A DNA stretch of 64,000 nucleotides from Gemmatimonadota bacterium (GTDB lineage Bacteria > Gemmatimonadota > Gemmatimonadetes > Longimicrobiales > Gaopeijiaceae). The notes below the pieces were generated by a model. That model was given only the letters and a program-made list of their open reading frames with translations. It searched no databases and had not been told where the DNA came from. A program made the translations under genes and the position numbers. Each line of letters begins with the position of its first letter. Position 1 is the stretch's first letter. Positions 29,024-38,164 of this stretch are shown here, one piece after another. Where the stretch lies: contig JAUIEJ010000003.1 of the NCBI GenBank assembly GCA_030428885.1, forward strand, positions 124,001 through 188,000. Direction: 5' to 3'.

Positions 29024-31519
29024 ATGGGCCGCCTTTTCGCTTCGGCCGCCGCCGCCCTCCTTCTGTCGTTCACCGCCCCCCTGGCCGCCCAGCAGGTGGA
29101 GGGGCGGGTGTCGTCTCCCGGTCGCTGGCTCGTCACCCTCCGGGCGCCCCAGGACGGCGCGGTGGTGGCCCGGGGGGTGTCCGATCCCCAGGGGCGCTTC
29201 GCCCTCCCCGCGTCGGCGGGCCCGTGGCGCCTGGAGGTGGCGGCGGCCCACACCCGGGTGTCGGCGCTGGAGGTCCAGGTCCCGGCCGAGGGGTTGGCCG
29301 GGGTGGCGCTGGAGGCCCCCGTGGATGCGGGTCCGCTCCCGGCGCCTCCTGCGGACGATGCCTGTCGCGTGGGCCCCGATCCCGCCTCGCCGGCGGGGGT
29401 GGCGTGGACCCGGGCCCGCCGCGCCCTCTCGATCCTGGTGGAGGGGTTGGCCGAGGGGGCCGTGACCCTGGACGCCCAGGTGTACGAACGGGAACTGGGC
29501 GACGACGGTCGCAGCGTGCTCCGGGAGGACCCGGCGGTGACCCGCACCGGCGTGCGGCGGATTTCGCCTCCCGTGGACCCGGCCGATCTGGTGTCCCGGG
29601 GTTTCGTCCGGGAGGAAGACGACGGCAGCTACCGCTTCTTCGCCCTGGGGCCCGAGGTGCTGTTGTCCGACGCCTTCGGCGACACCCACTGCTTCCGGCT
29701 GCGGCCCGACGGCGGCCCGGCCCTCACGGCCCTGGCCTTCGCCCCCACGGACCGGGCGGCGGCCGACGAGCGTCCCGACGTGGCGGGAGTCCTCTGGCTG
29801 GAGACGGCCACCGGGCACCCCCTGCTCCTGGAGTACGGCTACCGGAACTTCGATCTGGGCATTCCCCTCACGGGCGTGGGCGGGCGCACGACCTTCGTGG
29901 CGTTGCCCGACGGCAGTTGGGTGGCGGCCGAATCGTGGCTGCGCATGCCCCTCCTGGAGGTGGAGCAGGATCCCGACGGCGGGCCGCCGGAGCGCTGGGG
30001 ACTCCGGGGGGTGCGGGAGCAGGGCTTCCGGGTCACGGGGGTGCGGTCGGGCGACGACGGGTGGAACCTGGGAGGGGAGGGCGGCGTGGTGGAGGGCACG
30101 GTGATGCTCCACGCCGGAGGCGACGTACTGGAGGGGGCGCGGGTGTTCCTGCCCGGCACGCCCCACGAGGCGTGGACCGACCCCCGGGGTCGGTACCGGT
30201 TCGAGGGACTGCTGGACGGCGTGTACAACATCGTGGCCCAGCACCCGCGTCTGGATCCCCTGCCCGTGGGGGCGGCGGGGCGGGTGAGTGTGGAGAGCGG
30301 CCGCTCGGCCCGTTTCGACCTGTCGGCCCCCGATCCCCAGGCGGCGGCTCTCCAGCTCTGTCAGGGCCAGGAGACCCGGGGAGACCACGTGGTGCTGTCG
30401 GGGCAGGTGCGGGATTCCCTCACCTCCGAAGCCCTGGCCGGAGTCCCTCTCACGCTGCGCTTCCGGGACCCGCGCCGGTCCGGCGCGCCCCTCTTCCAGA
30501 CCCAGATCTTCAGCGGCACCGGCGGGGAATACCTCTACTGCGACCTGCCGCCCGACGCCGAGGTGAGCATCCGGGCCGACACGCCGGGCTCGGACGCCCG
30601 CTCCGACGAGTCGTTCGTCACGGGCCGGGACGGATCCATCCGCCGCGACCTCACCGTGGTGCTGTCCACCGAGCAGGGCCCCTCGGGGGTGTTCGGTCTC
30701 GTCACCGACGCCACCTCGGGCGAGCCGCTGGAGTCGGCGGTGGTGTCGATCCAGGACTCGGAGGTGTCGGTCCTGACCAACCGGAACGGATTCTACGCCT
30801 TCAACGACCTCCCCCAGGGCCTCTACGTGCTCGAGGTGTCGAACCTGGGCTACCGGCCCCGGGAGGTGGTGGTTCGCCTGGCGGGAAGCGGGGCCTACAA
30901 GGTCGACGTGGATCTGTCGGTGGAGGCCATCGCCCTGGAGGGCATCACCGTGACCGCGGTGCCCCGGCGCCTCTTCGGCGACATGGTGGACATGCAGCGC
31001 CGCATGGAGCTGGGCTTCGGTGACTTCGTCATGAAGGAGGAGCTGGAGAGGCGAGGCGGCTCCCTGGCCACGGCGCTCCAGGGGCGTGCCGGGGTGCGGG
31101 TGGTCACGGGGGCCGGCGGCTTCCGGGAGCGCTACATCGTGCTCCGGTCCGGCCGTGACCTGCCGGGCTCCGGAGCCCGGGCCCAGGGGGGAACGGAGAA
31201 CCAGGCTCAGCTCCAGGCCCTGGGCCAGGCCGAGACGTTCTGCTACCCGGCGGTCTACGTGGACGGCAGCCGCTGGAGCCGCCCCAAGTCCGGCGGAGTG
31301 GGCCACGACCCCGTGGACTTCAGCGAGTTCTACACCATGGACCTGGAGGCGGTGGAGATCTACAAGGGTGCGGGCTCGGTGCCCGGCGAATTCGGCGGTG
31401 GAGACGCCGCCTGCGGAGCCGTGGTGGTGTGGACCCGCCGGGGCGGTGTGGGCGCTCGCGGGACCGCCCGGGGCGGCGGAGGCGAGGGCGGAGGGGACGA
31501 GGGCGTCCCGATGCTGTAG
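29024..31519 (+). CDS. Secreted protein with carboxypeptidase-regulatory-like repeats and a TonB-plug-like domain, no barrel
   Basis: The 831-residue product has a signal peptide (about 1-22, ending LAAQQ), an N-terminal region of unknown fold and three beta-sandwich repeats of the carboxypeptidase-regulatory type. The third repeat (about 555-640) contains TNRNGFYAFNDLPQGLYVLEV. A plug-like domain follows (about 640-820) with LATALQGRAGVRVV, CYPAVYVDG and MDLEAVEIYKGAGSVPGEF. A TonB receptor would continue with a barrel of about 500 residues; here the gene stops. Such barrel-less forms are common in Gemmatimonadota, and their role is unknown. Two cysteines near the C-terminus may form a disulfide. 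Confidence 0.8.
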   Translation: MGRLFASAAAALLLSFTAPLAAQQVEGRVSSPGRWLVTLRAPQDGAVVARGVSDPQGRFALPASAGPWRLEVAAAHTRVSALEVQVPAEGLAGVALEAPVDAGPLPAPPADDACRVGPDPASPAGVAWTRARRALSILVEGLAEGAVTLDAQVYERELGDDGRSVLREDPAVTRTGVRRISPPVDPADLVSRGFVREEDDGSYRFFALGPEVLLSDAFGDTHCFRLRPDGGPALTALAFAPTDRAAADERPDVAGVLWLETATGHPLLLEYGYRNFDLGIPLTGVGGRTTFVALPDGSWVAAESWLRMPLLEVEQDPDGGPPERWGLRGVREQGFRVTGVRSGDDGWNLGGEGGVVEGTVMLHAGGDVLEGARVFLPGTPHEAWTDPRGRYRFEGLLDGVYNIVAQHPRLDPLPVGAAGRVSVESGRSARFDLSAPDPQAAALQLCQGQETRGDHVVLSGQVRDSLTSEALAGVPLTLRFRDPRRSGAPLFQTQIFSGTGGEYLYCDLPPDAEVSIRADTPGSDARSDESFVTGRDGSIRRDLTVVLSTEQGPSGVFGLVTDATSGEPLESAVVSIQDSEVSVLTNRNGFYAFNDLPQGLYVLEVSNLGYRPREVVVRLAGSGAYKVDVDLSVEAIALEGITVTAVPRRLFGDMVDMQRRMELGFGDFVMKEELERRGGSLATALQGRAGVRVVTGAGGFRERYIVLRSGRDLPGSGARAQGGTENQAQLQALGQAETFCYPAVYVDGSRWSRPKSGGVGHDPVDFSEFYTMDLEAVEIYKGAGSVPGEFGGGDAACGAVVVWTRRGGVGARGTARGGGGEGGGDEGVPML

Positions 31520-31553
31520 GTTGGGGCGACCCCTCCTCCAACCTCGGGACCCC

Positions 31554-32747
31554 ATGCCGGATCTCAGCTTCGACGCCGCCGTCGCCTTCGCCCAGGATCT
31601 CATCCGCATTCCGTCGCCTCCGGGCGCCGAGGGCCAGGTGGCCGATCGGATCCTGGAGGAGTTCGACACTCTGGGCTTCGCCGACGTGATGCGCGACGAC
31701 GCGGGCAACGTGGTGGGGCGGGTGAAGGGACGGGGCTCGGGCCCGTCGGTGATGCTGAACGCCCACCTGGACATCGTGTCCGAGGGCGACCCGGCGGAGT
31801 GGGAGTATCCGCCCTTCGGCGGCGTGGTGGTGGATGGCGTGCTCCACGGCCGGGGCGCCATGGACATCAAGGGACCCCTGGCCCTCATGACCTACGCCGC
31901 CGCCGCCACCGGCGGTGGCCTGGAGGGCGACGTCATCGTGGCCCACACGGTCTTCGAGGAGCGGGGCGGGTTGGGCATGAAGCACCTCCTGGAGAGCGGG
32001 GTGGCCACGCCCGACGTGGTGATCATCGGCGAGTCGACCCACGGGGACGTCTGCATCGGGCATCGGGGGCGGGCCGAACTGGAGGTGGTGCTGCGGGGGC
32101 TGGCCGGACACGCCAGCGCCCCCGCCCGGGCCCGCAACGCCCTGGACCTGCTTCCGGCGGTGCTGGAGGCCGTGCGTTTCGTGGCCGCCGATCAGCCGGG
32201 CAACGAAGTGCTGGGCCCCGCCACTCTGGCGGCCACGTCCGTGGAGGCGTCGCCCTCGAGCCGCAACGTGATCCCCGATACGGTGGTGGTGGCCCTGGAC
32301 TGGCGGATCCTCCCCGGGACCACCCGCGACGACCTGGTGGAGGCGGTCCGCACCGCCATCCACCGGCGGGTGCCCGAGCTTCCCGACGGCCTGGGGCTCG
32401 AGGTGCGCATGGCCCTGGAGGAGCAGGTCACCTACACCGGCCTGGAGCGGGACCGCAATCTCCTCACGCCGGGATTCCTCATGGCCCCCGACGACCCGGT
32501 GGTGCAGGCCGCCGCCCGGGCCGTGGGGCGCAGGGACGGCGACGGCCCCGCCGTCGTCCGTCCCTGGACCTTCGCCACCGACGGGGGCTGGAGCTGCGGC
32601 GTCCACGGCATCCCCACGGTGGGCTTCGCCCCCGGCGAGGAGCGCCACGCCCACACCAACCGGGAGCGCCTGGACCTCGCCGAGGCCCGGTGGGCATACG
32701 AGCGCTACCCGGCCCTCATCGAGGCCGTCATGGGGGCGGTGGGGTAG
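31554..32747 (+). CDS. M20-family zinc metallopeptidase/deacylase
   Basis: Cytoplasmic dizinc amidohydrolase of the ArgE/DapE/CPG2 group. The 397 residues have the metal motifs LNAHLDIV, GRGAMDIKG, VFEERGG and the final EERHAHTNRE histidine, with the GLAGHASAP dimerisation domain between. The substrate (dipeptide, acetyl- or succinyl-amino acid) is not readable. It follows the secreted gene by 34 nt, across a 9-bp hairpin (31518-31544). Confidence 0.9.
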   Translation: MPDLSFDAAVAFAQDLIRIPSPPGAEGQVADRILEEFDTLGFADVMRDDAGNVVGRVKGRGSGPSVMLNAHLDIVSEGDPAEWEYPPFGGVVVDGVLHGRGAMDIKGPLALMTYAAAATGGGLEGDVIVAHTVFEERGGLGMKHLLESGVATPDVVIIGESTHGDVCIGHRGRAELEVVLRGLAGHASAPARARNALDLLPAVLEAVRFVAADQPGNEVLGPATLAATSVEASPSSRNVIPDTVVVALDWRILPGTTRDDLVEAVRTAIHRRVPELPDGLGLEVRMALEEQVTYTGLERDRNLLTPGFLMAPDDPVVQAAARAVGRRDGDGPAVVRPWTFATDGGWSCGVHGIPTVGFAPGEERHAHTNRERLDLAEARWAYERYPALIEAVMGAVG

Positions 32748-32762
32748 GGAGGAGGCCTCTCC

Positions 32763-34121
32763 TCAGGCGTTGGGATCGGCGGGGCGGGACCGGGCCGGAG
32801 GCCCGGCCAGGGTCGCCCCGGGCGTCCCTTCGCTCCGACCGGCCTGCAGCGCCTTGCGATTGGCCGCCCGGAGCACCTCTTCCAGGTCGAGTCCCAGGGA
32901 CGAAGCCAGCGCCTCGACGGTGCCCAGGGCGCCCCGCACCTTCTGGTTGGCGGCGTTGGCCACACCGTCTCCGTCCCCGCCGTCCAGCACCACCAGGCGG
33001 TCGATCTCCGTGCCCTTCACGGCGTCCACGGCCGTGGTGAGGAGCTCGGGGAGCTTCTCGGCCAGGAAGACCGCGAAGGCCTGCTCGCCGCCCTGCTGCA
33101 CCTCGGCATAGAGCCGCCGCAGCACCTCGACCTGGGCCTTGCCTCGCTCCAGGATCGGGGCGGCCTCGGCTTCGGCCGCCGCCTTCCTGGCCTCCCGGTC
33201 GGCCAGGGCCGGCTCGATGACGTCGGCCCGCAGCCGCTCCTGCTCCCGCGACACCCGCTTCTGCTCGAGTTCCCGCTGGGCCTCCACCTCGGCCTGTTCG
33301 GCCTTCACCCGGGCGGTCCGCTCGGCGATTTCACCTTCCTCGTCGAGTTGGGCCTGGCGCACCCGCAGGGTGTTCTGGGCCTCGGCCACGTTCACGGCCG
33401 TCTCGGCTTCCCGCACCTCCGCCCGCTTCCGGGCCTCGGCCTGGGCCTCCCGGGTGTCGGCCTCGGCGTTGGCCTCGGCGATTTCGGCCTCCCGCACCGC
33501 TTCGGCGGCCTTCTTCCGTCCGATGGCCTCCAGGTATCCTCGCTCGTCGCTCACGTTCTGGATCTTGAGCACGTCGAGATGGAATCCCAGTGCCGCGAGA
33601 TCCTCGCCCGCGTCTTCGGCCAGCGCCTTGGCGAAGCCGAGCCGGTCTTCGTTCACCGCCTCGGGAGTGAGGGTGGCCAGCACGCCCCGGAGGTTACCCA
33701 TGAGGGTGTCCTTGGCCATGGACTGGATCTCGACCTCGGTCTTACCCAGGAGCCGCTCCACCGCGTTGTTGAAGGTCGTCTCGGGCTCGGAGGCGATCTT
33801 GACGTTGGCGATGGCCTCCACGTTCAGCGGGATGTTGCCCTTCGAGAAGGCGTTCTTCACCGAGATCTCGATGGGAAACGTCTCCAGGCTCACGTGCTGG
33901 ACCGTCTCCACGATGGGAATCCGCAGGGTGCGGCCGCCGATGACCGAGCGGTACCCGATGCGTTGGCCGCTTTCGAGTTGGCGGTTGCGCCCCGTGATCA
34001 CCGCGGCCCGGTTGGGGGGCACGATGACGATGAGGGCCTTCACGGTGGCGACGATCACCACCGCCACCACCAGGACGACCAGGGCCAGCACGGCGGCGCC
34101 GATCAGGGTCTCGGTTCCCAT
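32763..34121 (-). CDS. Flotillin/SPFH-domain membrane scaffold protein
   Basis: The 452-residue protein has an N-terminal membrane segment (about 8-35), an SPFH domain (VPPNRAAVITGRNRQLESG and following), and a long alanine/glutamate-rich coiled coil (about 210-340, AEANAEADTREAQAEARKR and similar), which is the flotillin/YqiK layout. Flotillins organise membrane microdomains. The YqiJ-like NfeD gene lies just upstream at 34214-34855, the usual partner. Confidence 0.92.
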   Translation of the reverse strand: MGTETLIGAAVLALVVLVVAVVIVATVKALIVIVPPNRAAVITGRNRQLESGQRIGYRSVIGGRTLRIPIVETVQHVSLETFPIEISVKNAFSKGNIPLNVEAIANVKIASEPETTFNNAVERLLGKTEVEIQSMAKDTLMGNLRGVLATLTPEAVNEDRLGFAKALAEDAGEDLAALGFHLDVLKIQNVSDERGYLEAIGRKKAAEAVREAEIAEANAEADTREAQAEARKRAEVREAETAVNVAEAQNTLRVRQAQLDEEGEIAERTARVKAEQAEVEAQRELEQKRVSREQERLRADVIEPALADREARKAAAEAEAAPILERGKAQVEVLRRLYAEVQQGGEQAFAVFLAEKLPELLTTAVDAVKGTEIDRLVVLDGGDGDGVANAANQKVRGALGTVEALASSLGLDLEEVLRAANRKALQAGRSEGTPGATLAGPPARSRPADPNA

Positions 34122-34213
34122 GGGGTCACTCCTGCAAGAGTCGGGTCGAGCCGACGGAAGGGGGTTCGAAGAGGGTACGGTTCAACAGGGGGGCGCCTTC
34201 ACACGGCCGGGCG

Positions 34214-34855
34214 TCACGATTCGCCGCTCTCCAGGGCCTCCAGATCGTCGCCCTCCAGGGGCGCCACCCGGGCCACGCCCCCGTCCATGTCCACCACGAT
34301 GACGCGGCGCCAGTCGCCGGGATCGCCGTCGGCGGCCGAGTGGGGCAGGGCCCGGAGGCTCAGCCGACGCCCGTCTCGTTCCACCATGATGGCGCCGGGG
34401 CTGGCCACCCCCATGGGGAGCGACACGGTGCCCGGCAGCCCGATGAAGGACTGGTCTCCGGCGTGGGCGCCCGACGCGGTGCGGACGAGGTAGTGGAACA
34501 CCAGGCTGACCAGGAGTCCCGAGGCGATGCCGCCCACCACCGAAAAGGCCAGGGTGGTGATGAGTCCCACGCCCGCCCACGTGAGGAGCGAACCCGTGGC
34601 CCCGAAGCCGAAGAGGGCGTAGACCACGGTGCGGATGGAGAAGATCCGGCTGGCGGCGTCGCCGCTCTCGGCGCCGTCGAGCTCCGCCACGCCCTCGAGC
34701 ACGTCGCCTTCCAGGGCGTCGAGCTCCAGGTCGCCGCCCATGTCCAGATCCAGTCCCCCCTCCATGTCCAGATCGCCTTCGCCCCCTCCTCCCAGCACGG
34801 AGAGGAGCAGGAAGCCGCCGCCGACGATCAGCGAGAACAGGTAGAGAGCCAGCAT
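34214..34855 (-). CDS. NfeD/YqiJ-like membrane protein, flotillin partner
   Basis: A 213-residue protein with N-terminal hydrophobic segment (MLALYLFSLIVGGGFLLLSVLG), an acidic Gly/Asp/Leu-rich insertion (about 25-60), two further helices, and a C-terminal OB-fold-like domain (GTVSLPMGVASPGAIMVERDG). NfeD proteins accompany flotillins, as here. I chose ATG 34855, where the first helix starts; an upstream start at 35011 would place arginine/proline-rich residues before it. Confidence 0.82.
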   Translation of the reverse strand: MLALYLFSLIVGGGFLLLSVLGGGGEGDLDMEGGLDLDMGGDLELDALEGDVLEGVAELDGAESGDAASRIFSIRTVVYALFGFGATGSLLTWAGVGLITTLAFSVVGGIASGLLVSLVFHYLVRTASGAHAGDQSFIGLPGTVSLPMGVASPGAIMVERDGRRLSLRALPHSAADGDPGDWRRVIVVDMDGGVARVAPLEGDDLEALESGES

Positions 34856-34900
34856 GGCGCCGCGGGTGGGGGACGGGAGTTGGAGAGGGCGTCCGCCCGG

Positions 34901-34906
34901 AAGATA
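34901..34906 (-). promoter_or_regulatory. Candidate -10 element of the nfeD-flotillin operon
   Basis: On the minus strand TATCTT lies 45 nt before the nfeD ATG, again the TAnnTT form. A -35 hexamer is not convincing. Confidence 0.4.
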
Positions 34907-34957
34907 CACACCCCGGGAGCGTCCCGCAGGAGCCGCGCCCCCGCCCCGCGCCGTCGA

Positions 34958-34987
34958 TTGACCCCCCTTCGCACCCCGAATTACCTT
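34958..34987 (+). promoter_or_regulatory. ychF promoter
   Basis: TTGACC (34958-34963), 18 nt, TACCTT (34982-34987), followed by TTCAGGCT. It is 92 nt before the ychF ATG. The sequence CTTTTCAGGCT from the -10 onward is repeated at the rpsF promoter. Confidence 0.65.
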
Positions 34988-35079
34988 TTCAGGCTGTCCG
35001 CGCCCCGGCACGGCCGTGCGGGGTCGGCTCGCGCCCCCGTACGTCGCTCCTCTCCCGCACGTCGTCAGGAACGGTCTCC

Positions 35080-36177
35080 ATGCTGAAGGTCGGCATCGTC
35101 GGGCTGCCCAACGTGGGCAAGTCCTCGCTCTTCAACGCCCTCACCGCCGCCGGCGCCCCGTCGGAGAACTACCCGTTCTGCACGGTGGATCCCAACGTCG
35201 GCACGGTGGAGGTGCCCGATCCCCGGCTTCTGCGTATCCATGAGCTCACGGGGTCCAAGACCATCGTGCCCACGGTGATCCAGTTCGTGGACATTGCCGG
35301 TCTCGTGAAGGGGGCCTCGGAAGGGGAGGGCCTGGGCAATCAGTTCCTGGCCAACATCCGGGAAGTCGACGCCATCGCCCACGTGCTGCGCTGCTTCGAC
35401 GACCCCGACATCACCCACGTGCTGGGCGACGTGGATCCGGTGCGGGACCGGGAGATCGTGGAGACCGAGCTGGCCCTCTCCGACCTGGACATGGTGGAGC
35501 GGCGCCTCGACCGGGTCTCGAAGAAGGCCAAGAGCGGCGAAAAGGAGGCCATCGCCGAGCAGGCCGTGCTCCAGAAGGTGTTCGCGGCCCTGAGCGAGGG
35601 GCAGCCCGTGCGCCGGGTGGAGTTCGCCCCGGAGGAGCGGAAGATCCTCAAGAGCTTCCAGCTCCTCACCGCCAAGCCCGTGCTCTACGTGGCCAACGTG
35701 GCCGAAGACGACGTGGTCGGAGGCGACAACGAGTGGGTGCAGGCCCTGCGCGAGGCCGTGGAGGCCGAGGGCGCCGGCGAGGTCGTGGTGATCTGCTCGG
35801 CCATCGAGGCCGAGCTGGCCGAGCTCGAGCCCGAGGAAAAGGCCGAGTTCCTGGCCGACATGGGGCTGGAGGAGCCGGGCCTCGATCGCCTGATCCACGC
35901 CGCCTACCATCTCCTGGGACTCCTGACCTTCTTCACCACCGGCGAGAACGAATCTCGTGCGTGGACGGCCCGCCAGGGCTCCACCGCCCCCGAGGCCGCC
36001 GGCGTGATCCACTCCGACTTCCAGCGGGGCTTCATCCGGGCCGAGACCATCGCCTTCGACACCTACCAGCAGGTGGGCTCGTGGAAGGACGCCCGGGACC
36101 AGGGTCTGCTGCGCAGCGAAGGGAAGGACTACGTGGTGAAGGACGCCGACATCATGCTGTTCCGGTTCAACGTCTGA
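35080..36177 (+). CDS. ychF: Ribosome-binding ATPase YchF/OLA1 type
   Basis: Obg-related P-loop protein that binds ATP and the 50S/70S ribosome. The 365 residues carry GLPNVGKSSLFNAL, FVDIAGLVKGASEGEGLGNQFL and the C-terminal TGS domain (FTTGENESRAWTARQGSTAPEAAGVIH, in segments). It is monocistronic, with its own promoter and a convergent neighbour 12 nt downstream. Confidence 0.97.
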   Translation: MLKVGIVGLPNVGKSSLFNALTAAGAPSENYPFCTVDPNVGTVEVPDPRLLRIHELTGSKTIVPTVIQFVDIAGLVKGASEGEGLGNQFLANIREVDAIAHVLRCFDDPDITHVLGDVDPVRDREIVETELALSDLDMVERRLDRVSKKAKSGEKEAIAEQAVLQKVFAALSEGQPVRRVEFAPEERKILKSFQLLTAKPVLYVANVAEDDVVGGDNEWVQALREAVEAEGAGEVVVICSAIEAELAELEPEEKAEFLADMGLEEPGLDRLIHAAYHLLGLLTFFTTGENESRAWTARQGSTAPEAAGVIHSDFQRGFIRAETIAFDTYQQVGSWKDARDQGLLRSEGKDYVVKDADIMLFRFNV

Positions 36178-36189
36178 GGGGGACGGACC

Positions 36190-36618
36190 TCAGCCGCCCC
36201 GCCCCGGCATCGTTACGGATTCGATGACCTGGGCCGAGTCGCTCCCGAAGACCCGGATCTTCAGATAGAGGGAGTCCAGGGGTCGGCCTTCGTGGAAGTT
36301 GACGGGGCCCAGGTCGGGAATCGTGTCGAAGGACTCACCGTCGCGGCCCACGACCAGGTCGAAACATCGGGGCAGGTGGCCGGTGTTGATCTCCCCCATT
36401 CCGATCCGGAACGATCCATCCGGCGCCACCCGGCGGGCGAAGCGCTCATACGCCAACCCGCCACGGCAGAAGCGGAGACCGCCAAGCGACGAGAGCTCCA
36501 GGCTCGGCCCCACGTCTTCGCCCACGACCTCGCCGACGATCAACCCGGTCCACGTGGACTCGTCTTCGCTGGCGCAGGCGGCGACGCACGTTCCGAGGAG
36601 GAGCAGGACGAACCGCAC
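36190..36618 (-). CDS. Small lipoprotein of unknown function
   Basis: A 142-residue product starting at GTG 36618: VRFVLLLLGTCVAAC forms a short signal sequence with the lipobox VAAC, then CASEDESTW. The mature part has two cysteines and is beta-rich (SFRIGMGEINTGHLPRCFDLVV). No family is recognised. The upstream minus-strand hexamer TAGGTT (36685-36680) is a possible -10. The start is chosen because it places the signal peptide at the N-terminus; longer readings put it internally. Confidence 0.6.
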   Translation of the reverse strand: MRFVLLLLGTCVAACASEDESTWTGLIVGEVVGEDVGPSLELSSLGGLRFCRGGLAYERFARRVAPDGSFRIGMGEINTGHLPRCFDLVVGRDGESFDTIPDLGPVNFHEGRPLDSLYLKIRVFGSDSAQVIESVTMPGRGG

Positions 36619-36857
36619 CGCGCGGCGGAGGTCGGGAGGTGTGGCCAACGTCCATGCCGGTTGGGAGGGTGGGTCCCGGAACCTAGGGGGACTCCGGTCC
36701 TGGAGGGTAGGAGCACCCCGCCTTTCGGGCGTCGATCGGCCCCACACGCTACCTTGCATCCACCCCGCCGCCGGATTCCGCCGGTCGCGGGGTGCGGTGC
36801 GGGGGGGCCTGCAGGTCTCGGCCGCCCGCTCACTCGGGGTGCCCTGGGAGGGTGTGG

Positions 36858-37226
36858 ATGAAGCTGGAGCTGCGATCGGGGGTGTGGAAGGTGGACGTGG
36901 AGTCTGCGGGAGACCGGGGGATCCACTGGGTCCACCTCCGGGGGGCGGGGGAGGGGGCGTCCATGCACGCCCGCATGGGGATCCAGGACGTGAGTTTCCG
37001 GGGCTCCATCGAGGACGCCTTCACCTGGCCCGAGGAGCGCCGCCTGGACGTGGACGGAGCGAGTTGGCGGATTCGTCCGGTGGCCGGGACGGGCGACGGC
37101 GACGGGCCGGGGCCTGCCGTGGAGGCCCGGGCCGACGATCGTTCCCTCACCTTCGAACTCCCGGCCGGGGTGACCCTGGGAGCCGCCACCGACGCAGAGC
37201 TCAGCGACCTCGTCCGGGGCGGGTAG
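36858..37226 (+). CDS. Hypothetical beta-rich protein
   Basis: The 122-residue protein begins MKLELRSGVWKVDVES after a GGAGG site with 6-nt spacing. It lacks a signal peptide and looks beta-rich (KVDVES, IHWVHLRG, LTFELPAGVTL). No family is recognised. A TACCTT hexamer at 36750-36755 is a candidate -10. Confidence 0.5.
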   Translation: MKLELRSGVWKVDVESAGDRGIHWVHLRGAGEGASMHARMGIQDVSFRGSIEDAFTWPEERRLDVDGASWRIRPVAGTGDGDGPGPAVEARADDRSLTFELPAGVTLGAATDAELSDLVRGG

Positions 37227-37417
37227 CGCCGTTGGATCCGGGTCGAAGAAACACCGGGTCTCAGCCGTGTTCGCGTTGAAGTAAAACGACTTGCGGCGTG
37301 TTCCTCGAGCGAATTCGAGATGTGCTGACCCGGGGGCGAGTGCAATCCACCCCGCTGCGTGAACGTACTGGATAGGCGTTCGCGGCCCGCGAGTCGAACC
37401 CTGTTGCAGGAGGCCCG

Positions 37418-38164
37418 GTGTCCCTCGTTCGCACGGCGGTTGCAGCGCTCCTCGCCCTGGCGGCCCTCGCCCCCCTCGTCTTTCCCCTCCACGCCCAGTC
37501 CATCCGGGGGCGGGTGCTGGACGGTGAGGTCGGCGGGCCCATCGCCGCCGCCCAGGTCGTGGTGTCCCGCCCCGGCGGCGAACTGGTGGAGCGGGCCGCG
37601 GCCGACTCGGCCGGCGCCTTCGTGATTCGCCTGGAGCGGGCCGGAGGGTACTGGATCCGGGCCGAGGCCCTGGGCTACGAGCCGGGGGACTCGTCGTGGG
37701 TCGACATCGTGAGCCCCACGGACATGGTGGAGGTGGAACTGCGCCTGACCACCGGGCCGCTGGAGATCGAGGGATTCACGGTGGTGGCCCAGGGCCTGGA
37801 CGTGCGCCACCGAGCCACCTTCGCCGGCTTCCGGGAGCGCCATCTCACGGCGTTGGACGTGGGGAGCGCCCGGGTGCTGGCCGCGTCCGACCCCGAGATG
37901 TCCACGGCGGGGAACGTGGGGGACGTGTTGACCTGGCTCCCCACGGAACGGGCGAAGTGCACCGTGGTCTACGTCGATGGCGTGGTTCAGCCCTATCTCG
38001 ACGTCGAGCGCTTCGTGATGCAGGGCGTGGCGGGTCTCGAGTACTACATCAGCCAGACCGACGCCCCCATCGAGTTTCGGGACGGGGGGCAGCCCTGCAT
38101 CCGGTCCCTGGACTGGACGGTGCTGGTCATCTGGCGCTCGGGGCCGGACCGGGGAGGGGAGTGA
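37418..38164 (+). CDS. Secreted protein with carboxypeptidase-regulatory-like and short plug-like region
   Basis: The 248-residue product starts at GTG after AGGAGG. It has a signal peptide (about 1-26, ending HAQS), one carboxypeptidase-regulatory-like sandwich (IRGRVLDGEVGGPIAAAQVVVSR) and a shortened plug-like tail with VVYVDGVVQPYLDV and VAGLEYY. It is a compact version of the gene at 29024. Its 3' end overlaps the convergent metallopeptidase gene by 38 nt. Confidence 0.7.
   Translation: MSLVRTAVAALLALAALAPLVFPLHAQSIRGRVLDGEVGGPIAAAQVVVSRPGGELVERAAADSAGAFVIRLERAGGYWIRAEALGYEPGDSSWVDIVSPTDMVEVELRLTTGPLEIEGFTVVAQGLDVRHRATFAGFRERHLTALDVGSARVLAASDPEMSTAGNVGDVLTWLPTERAKCTVVYVDGVVQPYLDVERFVMQGVAGLEYYISQTDAPIEFRDGGQPCIRSLDWTVLVIWRSGPDRGGE

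Noticed and set aside
36292-36861. Plus-strand frames opposite the small lipoprotein
   Set aside because: They lack any motif or start signal; the minus-strand gene has a lipobox.
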